Below, one piece after another: positions 1 through 7,497 of a DNA stretch of 39,116 nt (position 1 is the first letter of the stretch; the number at the start of each line of letters is the position of its first letter). Made by a program: the position numbers and the translations under genes. This DNA comes from an uncultured Alistipes sp. (lineage in GTDB: Bacteria; Bacteroidota; Bacteroidia; Bacteroidales; Rikenellaceae), in NCBI GenBank assembly GCA_900769745.1, contig CAAGHX010000228.1, positions 1 through 39,116 of the forward strand, in the 5' to 3' direction. The notes under the pieces are model-generated. The model searched no databases. It worked only from the letters and a program-made list of their open reading frames with translations, and was not told where the DNA came from.

Positions 1-2
1 GT

Positions 3-869
3 GTGGAGAAGGGTATCGAGAAGGCCTCGAAGGTGATGATGCCGGCGCTGTTTGTTATATTGATTATTATGGCCGTAAGAGTTGCCTTTATGCCTAATGC
101 GGCCGAGGGTTATCGCTTCTTCCTTGCCCCCGATTTTAGCAAGGCCTTTGCTCCCGAGACTATCTTCTCGGCTATCGGTCAGGCATTCTTCTCGTTGTCG
201 GTGGGTATGGGTTGTATGGTGACCTATGCGTCATATTTCAAGTCAGATAACAACCTTGCTGGTACATCGTTCAGCGTGGCTCTGCTCACTCTGCTTGTGG
301 CTGTGTTGGCGGGTCTGGTGATTTTCCCAGCCGTATTCAGCGCAGGCCTGGAGCCAACCGAGGGTGCGTCGCTTATCTTCGTTACCTTGCCCGAGATTTT
401 CAAGGATATGCCTTTGGCGGGTGCTTGGTCGGCAGTCTTCTTTATTCTGCTCACACTGGCCTCGCTCACCTCTACAATCTCGTTCCACGAGGTGCTTACA
501 GCCTACTTTGCCGAGGAGCACAAGCTCTCACGCCGTAACGCTACACGCCTCACATCGGGTTTGTCGGTGGCTTTGTGTATGCTTACGCTCAGCTTTACAT
601 TCGATATCGACTGGGCCGGTATTAAGTTGGAGAATATCTCATTCTTCGAGATTTTCGATTACTCAACGGCCAATATCCTTATGCCTTTGGGTGGTCTGCT
701 CACCTGTATCTTTGTAGGCTGGGTGATGAAGCCCGAGTTCCTGCGTGGTGAGATTACCAACTATGGCAATCTGCGTGGCCGAGCATTTGGTTTGTTGTTC
801 TTCACCTTGCGCTATGTGACGCCTCTGTTGATTATCTATATCTTTATCCGTAATTTGGGTATCATCTAA
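3..869 (+). CDS. Sodium-dependent transporter, SNF/NSS family (C-terminal part)
   Basis: The gene is cut by the left window edge; the reading frame is open from base 3, so the GTG there is probably internal. The 288 visible residues contain about seven hydrophobic segments. They match the second half of neurotransmitter:sodium symporters: a helix around residues 12-29, the PDFSK loop, then a GQAFFSLSVGMGCMVTYASY stretch typical of TM6-TM7 (LeuT has GQIFFTLSLGFGAIITYASY). Such proteins couple sodium influx to uptake of amino acids or similar solutes across the inner membrane. The substrate cannot be told because the sodium and substrate sites in TM1 lie outside the window. The next gene starts 14 bases downstream, so the two probably share a transcript. 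Confidence 0.9.
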   Translation: MEKGIEKASKVMMPALFVILIIMAVRVAFMPNAAEGYRFFLAPDFSKAFAPETIFSAIGQAFFSLSVGMGCMVTYASYFKSDNNLAGTSFSVALLTLLVAVLAGLVIFPAVFSAGLEPTEGASLIFVTLPEIFKDMPLAGAWSAVFFILLTLASLTSTISFHEVLTAYFAEEHKLSRRNATRLTSGLSVALCMLTLSFTFDIDWAGIKLENISFFEIFDYSTANILMPLGGLLTCIFVGWVMKPEFLRGEITNYGNLRGRAFGLLFFTLRYVTPLLIIYIFIRNLGII

Positions 870-883
870 CTCTGTGCCGAGCT

Positions 884-1768
884 ATGAAGAAGATTCTGTT
901 TCTGTTGCTTCTGATGTGGGGTGTGCAGAGCTATGCACAGCAGAAGTTCCCAATGACAACCATTCCCGAGACTATCACCGAGCCCAAGGAGCGTGCGAAG
1001 TATCTTGGTGAGCACTACTGGGAGAAGGCCGATTTTGCCACTCTCACCGATGCCGCTTTGGAGGAGGGCCTTGTGGAGCTTATCACGCTCTTCCCTCTTT
1101 TCGAGGAGCCCACTTTGAAGCAGGTGTGGCAGGCGGCAGTAACTCGTGCCGAGGGCGCAAACGGCGGTTTGCAGCGACTGCTGGCTATGTGCGACAAATA
1201 TCTCTATGGTGTCTCGTCGCCTATGTACAACGAGGATGCCTATCGTTCGCTGCTGCATGTTGCTCTGCTCTCGGAGAAGTTGTCGAAGGAGGAGAAGTTG
1301 CCCTATCAGTCGCAGCTTGTTATGGCCGAGATGAACAATGTGGGTAGCCCCGTTGCCGACTTCGAGATTACTGTTCGTGGCGGCGAGAAGAGCAAGCTCT
1401 CGGAGGTGCATACAACTGTTACTATTCTCTACTTCTATAATCCAGGTTGCCCCGATTGCTATATCGAGCGTTCGCGCCTGCAGCAGGCCCGTACCATCAG
1501 CTATCTGGTGCGTGCTGGCGGTGTGAAGGTGGTGGCTGTGATGCCATCTAACGATAAGGCGGAGTGGGAGAAGCACCAGTCGCAGATTCCTTCGGAGTGG
1601 GTCAACGGCTACGATGCCGAGAATAAAATCAAAACCGATGGACTCTACGACCTGCGCCGTATGCCACGAATGTATCTGCTCGACGACAAGAAGCAGGTAT
1701 TGCTGAAGAATACCAACGCTAATGAAATCGAGCAATTCCTCAGTGCTATTATGCAGGGAAGTAAATAG
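884..1768 (+). CDS. Secreted thioredoxin-fold protein, DUF5106-like
   Basis: This 294-residue protein has an N-terminal signal peptide (MKK, hydrophobic core, cleavage expected after SYA). Residues 20-150 are a helical domain like DUF5106. Residues 155-290 form a thioredoxin-like domain with the motif NPGCPDC, giving a CxxC pair at C189 and C192, and a cis-proline-type segment RMPRMYLLD near residue 262. The likely role is disulfide reduction or a redox-linked function in the periplasm; Bacteroidales carry many such proteins and the target is unknown. It follows the transporter with a 14-base gap. A strong terminator lies after the stop. Family assignment is by motif and architecture. Confidence 0.8.
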   Translation: MKKILFLLLLMWGVQSYAQQKFPMTTIPETITEPKERAKYLGEHYWEKADFATLTDAALEEGLVELITLFPLFEEPTLKQVWQAAVTRAEGANGGLQRLLAMCDKYLYGVSSPMYNEDAYRSLLHVALLSEKLSKEEKLPYQSQLVMAEMNNVGSPVADFEITVRGGEKSKLSEVHTTVTILYFYNPGCPDCYIERSRLQQARTISYLVRAGGVKVVAVMPSNDKAEWEKHQSQIPSEWVNGYDAENKIKTDGLYDLRRMPRMYLLDDKKQVLLKNTNANEIEQFLSAIMQGSK

Positions 1769-1788
1769 ACTAAGTGTTTATAAAAATT

Positions 1789-1823
1789 AAGCGGCTGACA
1801 ATTGCTTGTCGGCCGCTTTTTCT
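1789..1823. terminator. Bidirectional terminator between convergent genes
   Basis: An 11-bp stem, AGCGGCTGACA paired with TGTCGGCCGCT (one G-U pair), has a 6-base loop and is followed by a run of T on the + strand. It lies between the stops of the convergent genes ending at 1768 and 1827. The T-run favours the + direction. Confidence 0.85.
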
Positions 1824-1826
1824 TTT

Positions 1827-2723
1827 CTATTTCATTGGCTCGCGCTCGTAGCTATCAATCATCGAGCCGGTGGTGCGGTTTACAATGCGCACGCCCATTT
1901 CGTTGGCGTAGTCGCGCATCACCTCGTGGCCTCGGAACAGCTCGGCTGTCTCGGCCAAGTAGCTGTACATAGTGTAGGGGCGAGGTGGGTTTGTGGCGTT
2001 GTAGTAGATTGGCTCGGGTGCTGGGGGCGTCGAGTCGTAGTAGTGGCTCTTGATGCGGCACAGGCGGTTCTCGTCGTCCACCATTAGTCCATCGAGCAGG
2101 GTGTGGTCCACACCATAGAGTTCTATTGTTTTGTAACCCAAAAGTATGGCAATAAACTCGCCATTCTGCACCACTGTGCCAAAGTTGCCCGAGCCAAGGC
2201 CTCGGCGGTAGCACCAAAACTCCAGGCTGCGCAGGCCATGATAAACTATCGAGTGGAACGGCACGATGCGAATCTTTGGGTTGTGCTTCACAGCCGCCGC
2301 ATAGTCAAATTTCTCGGGGTTGTAGTATTGCACATAGAGCGTCATTGGCCAAGTGGTCTGCTCGGCGAGGGCGTTGTAGAGCTGCTCGATACGAGGGCTA
2401 TTGCCCGCCTTGCGGAAAAACTGTGGGTCGGAGAGGATGTAGAACTTTGGGCGCACAACCTGATACTCCTCGCTCAAGGCGAAGAAGTTGACCGCCATCA
2501 TATCCATCTTCTGCCACGCCTGCTGCTCGATAAGCTGGGGTAGCTGCTGCTTGAGCGATGGGCCGTTGCCGAGGATGGCAAGTCGGCGTTCGCTCGACAT
2601 CTGCTCCACGCCTGCGTGAGCCACATGGTTACGAAAATCCTCCTTCACGGCCATAGTCGCAAAGAATAGCATCGTGTCGAATGTGTCGCGAATGGCGGCA
2701 ATAATCTTTTCTGTCCAACGCAT
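1827..2723 (-). CDS. GT42/Maf-like (DUF115-type) putative CMP-sugar glycosyltransferase
   Basis: The frame opens with TTG at 2732, but ATG at 2723 (298 aa) fits the promoter better. Near residue 48 is LAILGNGPSLK, the nucleotide-binding loop of DUF115/MptE-like proteins, Maf proteins and GT42 sialyltransferases such as Campylobacter Cst-II (AGNGPSLK). Further matches in the same order are a PKFYILSDPQFF segment, a SG...AILLGYKTIELYGVDH segment near 178-207, and SHYY with H227. In Cst-II the His of the SHY motif is the catalytic base. I infer transfer of a CMP-activated sugar such as a nonulosonic acid; a CMP-sugar synthetase is encoded at 5100-5750. No signal peptide or membrane helix is evident. 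A divergent promoter is shared with the GT2 gene. The assignment rests on motif order only. Confidence 0.6.
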   Translation of the reverse strand: MRWTEKIIAAIRDTFDTMLFFATMAVKEDFRNHVAHAGVEQMSSERRLAILGNGPSLKQQLPQLIEQQAWQKMDMMAVNFFALSEEYQVVRPKFYILSDPQFFRKAGNSPRIEQLYNALAEQTTWPMTLYVQYYNPEKFDYAAAVKHNPKIRIVPFHSIVYHGLRSLEFWCYRRGLGSGNFGTVVQNGEFIAILLGYKTIELYGVDHTLLDGLMVDDENRLCRIKSHYYDSTPPAPEPIYYNATNPPRPYTMYSYLAETAELFRGHEVMRDYANEMGVRIVNRTTGSMIDSYEREPMK

Positions 2724-2742
2724 AATGACCAATTTTTTACTA

Positions 2743-2776
2743 TTGCAAAACTAATAAATAATCCCTACATTTGCAA
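2743..2776. promoter_or_regulatory. Symmetric, overlapping divergent promoters
   Basis: The + promoter has TTG at 2743-2745 and TACATTTG at 2766-2773 (TAnnTTTG type, 20-base spacer). The - promoter has TTG at 2776-2774 and TAGTTTTG at 2753-2746 (20-base spacer). A TTGCAA hexamer at each end (2743-2748 and 2771-2776) supplies the -33 element of one promoter and abuts or overlaps the -7 box of the other, so the two should compete for polymerase. The + box ends only 7 bases before the GT2 start codon. Confidence 0.7.
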
Positions 2777-2780
2777 TTAT

Positions 2781-3719
2781 ATGACAGCAACTTCCATCAT
2801 ATCTGAGATATCTGTTGTGATTCCACTCTACAACAAGGCCGCCGAGATCGAGCGCACGCTCCGTTCGGTGCTTGAGCAGAGTGTGCAGCCACGCGAGATT
2901 ATTGTGGTCGATGATGGCTCGACCGATGGCAGTGGCGAGATTGTTGAGCGTGTGGCGTCGCCTCTGGTGCGCCTTGTTCGCCAACAGAATGCTGGCGTTA
3001 GTGCAGCCCGCAATAAGGCTATCTCGCTCGCTTCGGGCAGGTGGGTGGCACTGCTTGATGGCGATGATAGGTGGTGCGAAGATTATCTGCTTACGATGGC
3101 CCAGCTAATCGAACGATACCCCGATTGCGGAGCATACGGCTCGGCTTTCTATGTCGATAACGGTGGCGAGTTGGTTGTGGCCGACACCCCCAAAAGCGAG
3201 GGCGTGGTGGATTTCTTCGAGGAGTCTATGAGCCGCTATGTGCTGATTCCTTCGGCTGTGATTCTAAGGCGTGATTTGGTTGTCGAGCTTGGCGGTTTTC
3301 CCGAGGGTATGCGTATGGGCGAGGACCAGTATCTCTGGACCAAGATTGCCCGAGTGGCCGATGTGGCATTTTCGCCAGAGCCTAAGGCTATCTATTCGCG
3401 CGCTGCGTCAAATCGCTCGGCCGCTATCTTCCGCCCCGAGCAGACTAAGTTTTCGTTGGAGGACTTGTATGATGCCGATGCTTTGGCCATCAGCAATGAA
3501 TATGTGGCCCGTGTGGCACTGGGTAAGGCTTTGGTGGAGAGCGTAAGAGGTGGCACAGAGTCGGCCCGCAGAGCTTTGGAGTTCTTCTCTTATAATACTC
3601 GCTCGCGCAAGATTGCCCGCAAGGTGCGCCTCTTTAATGCGTTGCCTTGTGCGCTTCGACCAACGGTAAATGCAGTCTATAACTGGCTGGCGTGGGCGAT
3701 TGCACGAAAAGGTTTGTAA
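2781..3719 (+). CDS. Glycosyltransferase family 2
   Basis: This 312-residue protein has a classic GT-A fold start: SVVIPLYNKA at 11-20, IIVVDDGSTDGS at 40-51 and the metal-binding DGDD at 93-96. The region PEGMRMGEDQYLWTKIA near 178 carries the ED typical of the acceptor/catalytic side. It should transfer a sugar from a nucleotide-sugar to a surface glycan at the inner face of the membrane. No transmembrane helix is evident. The gene is monocistronic: its own promoter box ends 7 bases before the ATG and a terminator follows at once. It diverges from the GT42/Maf-like gene, which suggests work on the same glycan. Donor and acceptor are unknown. Confidence 0.9.
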   Translation: MTATSIISEISVVIPLYNKAAEIERTLRSVLEQSVQPREIIVVDDGSTDGSGEIVERVASPLVRLVRQQNAGVSAARNKAISLASGRWVALLDGDDRWCEDYLLTMAQLIERYPDCGAYGSAFYVDNGGELVVADTPKSEGVVDFFEESMSRYVLIPSAVILRRDLVVELGGFPEGMRMGEDQYLWTKIARVADVAFSPEPKAIYSRAASNRSAAIFRPEQTKFSLEDLYDADALAISNEYVARVALGKALVESVRGGTESARRALEFFSYNTRSRKIARKVRLFNALPCALRPTVNAVYNWLAWAIARKGL

Positions 3720-3740
3720 AGAAGATCATTATATAATAGT

Positions 3741-3778
3741 AGAGGGTGCTAACTTAGTTGTTGGCACCCTCTCTCTTT
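3741..3778. terminator. Bidirectional terminator
   Basis: A 13-bp stem (AGAGGGTGCTAAC with GTTGGCACCCTCT, one G-U pair) has loop TTAGTT and is followed by CTCTTTT. It separates the convergent GT2 gene and esterase gene, whose stop is at 3781. Confidence 0.85.
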
Positions 3779-3780
3779 TG

Positions 3781-5079
3781 CTATTTAATCTTTTTCAATT
3801 GTTCCATCATCCACTTCGAGCGAGCGGTGTTCTGCTCGGGGTAGGTCCAGTGCTCGATTTCGGGCACAATCCAACGCTCCTTGTCGGCTGTTGGTATTAC
3901 ATTGTAGGCCGCAGTTGTCGAGGTAGGGCAGCAGGTCATATCGTTGAAACCGTAAGAGTAGAACACAGGCACGTTGACCTTGCGTGCGAAGTTGGCCACA
4001 TCGTAGTAGCGCGATGTCTCGATACGCTCCTTTGTAGCCATATAACCGTTGCGGAATGCGTGTGGCCAGCCGCCACCACGACCATAGAGGTAACCAGTAA
4101 TATCAGCCAAAGCGGGGTAGAAGGCCGCCAAGCACTTCACCTTAGGATTCAGCACAGCCGTTGTGATAGACAATGCTCCACCCTGCGAACCGCCAGTTAC
4201 ACCGATGCGATTCTCGTCAACAAAATCCAATCCTGCGAGGAAATCCACAGCGCGGGCGCAACCAACATAGATACCTTTGTAGATATACTTGTCTTTGTCG
4301 TCCATATTATAGAACTGGTACTCGTTCATCATTCCAGCCCTAAGCTGAGCATAAATCTCGTCGTCCATAACTGTTGGGATGTGGTTGATACCAAGCTCCA
4401 GCGTCACAAATCCCTGCTCTGCCTCGGCATAGAATCCTGTGCGGGCACGGCAGCCAGCACCTGGCACGATAAGAATGGCGGGCAATTTGTCGCCCTCCTT
4501 CATCGAGGCGGGTACGCACATCGTGCCATACATACGGCAGCCGTTTCTCAGGTTCTGGAAACTTGCTGAATATACCTTAACCTTTGGTGTGCACTTCTCG
4601 GGTACAAGTTCCAACTCGGGCAACATGGCCAGCTTGTTATTCTCGGCCAACGCCTTAGCCCAGAACTCGTCGAAATCCTTTGGCATGGTGGTGGTAGGCT
4701 CAATCTTGTCGATGCTGAGGCCAGCGGTTGCTGTGCCAACGTAGCGAATGCCCTCGTGTGTAGCCCACACCTTCAGGCGCAAGAAGCCTGGACGCTTCAT
4801 CGAGCCTGCGTTTATCTTTATTGTGCCATCTTCGAGAGTGTGGCTGCCCGTTTTGCGAGGCTTCTGCATATCCTCCGAAATCTCGTAGTAGATCTCAGCA
4901 CCCTTCAATGGGAAACCCGATTTGTTGACCGAAAGTGTGAATGTAACATCCTCGCCGCACTCATAGAGCCAGTCGCTGCTTTCGGGAGCTACCGCTACCG
5001 AAACTATTGTCTGCTTAGGCTGAGCATAGAGGCTGATTGTCGCCATCAGAGCGACCAGAAGTAGTAAGATTCGTCTCAT
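3781..5079 (-). CDS. Secreted acetyl xylan esterase-type hydrolase (CE7, AXE1)
   Basis: This 432-residue alpha/beta hydrolase has a signal peptide (residues 1-19, cleavage after LYA). Residues 25-125 are a beta-rich N-terminal domain and the AXE1/CE7 catalytic domain follows. The triad is visible: nucleophile S298 in GGSQGG, D380 in YGFND and H410 in EIEHW. CE7 enzymes remove acetyl groups from sugars and oligosaccharides; here it would act in the periplasm or at the surface. It is the last gene of a probable LuxE-like/CMP-sugar synthetase/esterase transcription unit, 20 bases after the synthetase gene. It could act on dietary glycan or trim O-acetyl groups of an own glycan; the sequence does not decide this. 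Confidence 0.88.
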   Translation of the reverse strand: MRRILLLLVALMATISLYAQPKQTIVSVAVAPESSDWLYECGEDVTFTLSVNKSGFPLKGAEIYYEISEDMQKPRKTGSHTLEDGTIKINAGSMKRPGFLRLKVWATHEGIRYVGTATAGLSIDKIEPTTTMPKDFDEFWAKALAENNKLAMLPELELVPEKCTPKVKVYSASFQNLRNGCRMYGTMCVPASMKEGDKLPAILIVPGAGCRARTGFYAEAEQGFVTLELGINHIPTVMDDEIYAQLRAGMMNEYQFYNMDDKDKYIYKGIYVGCARAVDFLAGLDFVDENRIGVTGGSQGGALSITTAVLNPKVKCLAAFYPALADITGYLYGRGGGWPHAFRNGYMATKERIETSRYYDVANFARKVNVPVFYSYGFNDMTCCPTSTTAAYNVIPTADKERWIVPEIEHWTYPEQNTARSKWMMEQLKKIK

Positions 5080-5099
5080 ATTTAGGTGTGTTATTAGGT

Positions 5100-5750
5100 T
5101 TATCTATGCAGGTTGGCCGCAACGATAGCCTCGGCCAGCTTGAAGTCGTCGGGGTTGTCGATATCCATACTCTCGATGCGGTCGGTGACGGCTGTGTAGG
5201 GCTTGTCGCCAATGCGGCGATGCTTGTCGAGCCACACCTCGCGGCGGAAGATGAAGAATGCCGAGGTCTCCACATATACCGCCTCCAAATCCTGTGTGCG
5301 TGGGATACGCTCCAGCGAGTAGTTGAGAGGCTTGCCCTGCCACCAGGCGAAGGTCTGCACTCGCTCGGCACTGAAGGCAGAGTCATACTCGCCACTGAGT
5401 ACCTTCTCCACTCCATCCTCGATGGTCGAGGTGCGGATAAAGGGCGATGTGGCGTGGGCCAATACATATATGTCGGCCTCGACCTCGCTTGTGAAGGCTG
5501 TGTAAATCTCCTCACCGAGAGTGGTGTTAGAGTCCAGACGAGAGTCGCGCTTCAGGAATTTTGCACCCTCAGGAATATATTGCTTGACGCTTTCGTCGCT
5601 GCAATATACATAGACCTCGTCGATATTGCGAGCCGCAACCAGCGACTCCAAAAGGTATGTCATCAGTGGTTTGTTGCCCAATAGTCTGAGGTTTTTACCC
5701 TCGACACGCTGGCTGTTTAGGCGTATGGGAACAAAGGCTACTGTTTTCAT
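5100..5750 (-). CDS. CMP-sugar synthetase (acylneuraminate cytidylyltransferase family)
   Basis: This 216-residue protein has the nucleotidyltransferase fold of the CMP-NeuAc/CMP-nonulosonate synthetase family. The N-terminal loop reads FVPIRLNSQRVEGKN, a variant of the usual IPARGGSKxIPxKN, followed by PLMTYLLESL. HATSPFIR near 98-105 matches the AxLQPTSPxR motif and the C-terminal MDIDNPDDFKLAE matches the family's DIDTxEDF end. Family members activate sialic, legionaminic, pseudaminic or related acids with CTP in the cytoplasm. No nonulosonate synthase (NeuB type) lies in the window, so the sugar is unknown. The GT42/Maf-like protein at 1827-2723 is a plausible user of the product. Confidence 0.85.
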   Translation of the reverse strand: MKTVAFVPIRLNSQRVEGKNLRLLGNKPLMTYLLESLVAARNIDEVYVYCSDESVKQYIPEGAKFLKRDSRLDSNTTLGEEIYTAFTSEVEADIYVLAHATSPFIRTSTIEDGVEKVLSGEYDSAFSAERVQTFAWWQGKPLNYSLERIPRTQDLEAVYVETSAFFIFRREVWLDKHRRIGDKPYTAVTDRIESMDIDNPDDFKLAEAIVAANLHR

Positions 5751-5797
5751 AGGCGTAGTGTTGTGTGGTTAATATCCGAGCATGATAGCTCGCTGTG

Positions 5798-6766
5798 CTA
5801 CTGCACCAGCAGGTTGCAACCTCTGATGTCGGCACCCGATAGGCGGCCATCTATTCTGAACGACCCATCGGCAAATGTGCAGCCAGCATCCTGTGTGGCG
5901 ATGAAAGCGCACGATGAGGTGTTGGCCAGGTCGATGATGTTAATCGCGCCACGTGCTGGCTCGGTGTTAATCTTCAGCGGATTGTTCACATCGCGCGTAA
6001 GCACCCTCAGCCACTTGGGCGAGCGGAAGATGCCATCGCCCGACGAGTAGGCCTGCGAGGTTAGCTCGGCCATGCCATACTCCGAGTGAATCTTCTCAAC
6101 CCCGAAGGCGTCGGTGAGAATCTTGTGAAACTCAGCCTTGGGCAGCTCCTTGCGCTGACCCTTCATGCCACCCGTCTCCATCACGATAGTATTGCGGAGC
6201 TTGGGGGCATACTTCTCGGTCAAATCCCATAGCGCGTAGCTCACGCCGAGCAGAATCTTTGGCTTGGGGTCAGACTCCATATCGTTGAGCAACTTTTCGT
6301 ACTCGTCGAGATAGAATCCTCCCGAACCGCAACGAGCAATGAGCCTATCGACCATATATACCAGCGACGAACCCTCGCGTTGCAGATAGTTTGGCAGCAA
6401 ACCATAAATGCTCCAATTGCGTGTGTCGCCATAGAACTCCTCGAAGCCGAGCGTGAAGGCCTGCTCATAGTGGGCAAGGCTCTGCATCGGGTGGCGCGAA
6501 GCCACTGTGCCTCCCGTATTGCTTGAGGTGAAGACCTTTTCGGGTTCACCCTCAGCGCAATAGATGTGGTGGCTCTTGAAGAGCTCGATTGGCAGGAATG
6601 GAATCTTATGCACACTATCCACGCTGCTGGGTGCTATGCCTAACAGATTGATATACTGTGCATAAGGGGTGCAATGCTCGGCTTGGAGGCGAAATATCTC
6701 CAAGGCAGCTTGTTCGAATTCCTGCTCGCTTTGGATGCGGAAAATCTTCTCGTTTGCTGTCGTCAT
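5798..6766 (-). CDS. LuxE-like acyl-protein synthetase / acyl-activating enzyme
   Basis: The 322-residue protein resembles the LuxE acyl-protein synthetase family, a branch of the adenylate-forming ANL fold. KVFTSSNTGGT near residue 80 corresponds to the phosphate-binding loop, LLGVSYALWDL and METGGMKGQRKELP match the central LuxE region, and HSEYGMAELTSQAYS near 232 is the typical GMTE-like loop. Such proteins activate a fatty or other acyl group as adenylate and pass it to a thiol. It lies 47 bases upstream of the CMP-sugar synthetase, suggesting acyl modification of a surface sugar, which is inference. Its ATG directly follows the T-run of the infC terminator and no separate promoter is evident, so expression may depend on readthrough. 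Confidence 0.8.
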   Translation of the reverse strand: MTTANEKIFRIQSEQEFEQAALEIFRLQAEHCTPYAQYINLLGIAPSSVDSVHKIPFLPIELFKSHHIYCAEGEPEKVFTSSNTGGTVASRHPMQSLAHYEQAFTLGFEEFYGDTRNWSIYGLLPNYLQREGSSLVYMVDRLIARCGSGGFYLDEYEKLLNDMESDPKPKILLGVSYALWDLTEKYAPKLRNTIVMETGGMKGQRKELPKAEFHKILTDAFGVEKIHSEYGMAELTSQAYSSGDGIFRSPKWLRVLTRDVNNPLKINTEPARGAINIIDLANTSSCAFIATQDAGCTFADGSFRIDGRLSGADIRGCNLLVQ

Positions 6767-6770
6767 AACA

Positions 6771-6816
6771 TAAAAATCCGACCCTAAGGCCGATTTTGTC
6801 GGCCTTAGATTCGGAT
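6771..6816 (-). terminator. Terminator or attenuator after infC
   Basis: A perfect 10-bp stem (CTAAGGCCGA with TCGGCCTTAG, loop of 5) is extended by an outer ATCCGA/TCGGAT pairing and ends in TTTTT on the - strand. The T-run ends 4 bases before the ATG of the LuxE-like gene, so the hairpin may also act as an attenuator or occlude its ribosome site. Confidence 0.85.
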
Positions 6817-6834
6817 AGTCAATATTACACTTGC

Positions 6835-7443
6835 TTACTTCTTGCCCTTAGGCGCAAGAATCATGTTCATTTTCTTGCCATCGAGCTTTGGCATAAGCTC
6901 TACCTTTGCAATCTCCTCCAAATCGGTGGCGAAACGCAAAAGCAAAATCTCTCCCTGCTCCTTGAAGACAATCGAACGACCACGGAAGAATACAGAGGCC
7001 TTAACCTTTGCACCCTCCTTGATGAAGTTCTCGGCGTGCTTGAGCTTGAAGTTGTAATCGTGGTCGTCAGTCTGTGGACCGAAACGAATCTCCTTGATTA
7101 CTACCTTCACCTGCTTAGCCTTGATCTCCTTAGCCTTGCGCTTCTGCTGGTAGAGGAATTTCTGGTAGTCGGCGATGCGACATACGGGAGGCTCAGCCTT
7201 GGGTGAAATCTCGATGAGATCCAACTCCATCTCGTCGGCCATAGCAAGGGCCTCCTTGAGAGTTACAACTGTGTTAGGCTCAACGTTCTCGCCCACAAGA
7301 CGCACTGTTGGAGCCGTAATCTCGTTGTTGATACGGTTGGGGTTCTCTTTCTCTACTCGCTTGCCTCGCATACCCTGCTGCTGAGGCTTGTTTCCGCCAT
7401 TCTGCATAGGACGTGGCGGAAAAGGTTTTTGTGTAATTGCCAA
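6835..7443 (-). CDS. infC: Translation initiation factor IF-3
   Basis: The protein (202 aa from TTG) has the IF-3 N-domain from NRINNEI near residue 37 (with VCRIADYQKFLYQQKRK) and the C-domain with VKEIRFGPQTDDHDYNFKL. IF-3 binds the 30S subunit and checks start codons. The frame contains no ATG before codon 13; an in-frame TAA lies four codons upstream of TTG, so the choices are TTG at 7443, ATT two codons later, or ATG at 7407 or 7371 within a Pro/Gln/Asn-rich leader segment. Non-AUG starts are known for infC, where IF-3 represses its own message. thrS lies 54 bases upstream. The usual followers rpmI and rplT are absent. Confidence 0.95.
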   Translation of the reverse strand: MAITQKPFPPRPMQNGGNKPQQQGMRGKRVEKENPNRINNEITAPTVRLVGENVEPNTVVTLKEALAMADEMELDLIEISPKAEPPVCRIADYQKFLYQQKRKAKEIKAKQVKVVIKEIRFGPQTDDHDYNFKLKHAENFIKEGAKVKASVFFRGRSIVFKEQGEILLLRFATDLEEIAKVELMPKLDGKKMNMILAPKGKK

Positions 7444-7497
7444 ATTAGTAACTATTTACTTCAACTTAAAGTTATCTGTTAGGAGTGACTCGTGGTC

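Noticed and set aside
866..1735. 289-codon open frame on the - strand opposite the thioredoxin-fold gene
   Set aside because: It is antisense to a gene with signal peptide and CxxC motif and its translation is a His/Leu-rich composition typical of an antisense shadow.
3670..4569. 299-codon open frame on the + strand opposite the CE7 esterase
   Set aside because: It would run through the strong terminator at 3741-3778 and lies antisense to an enzyme with a complete catalytic triad.
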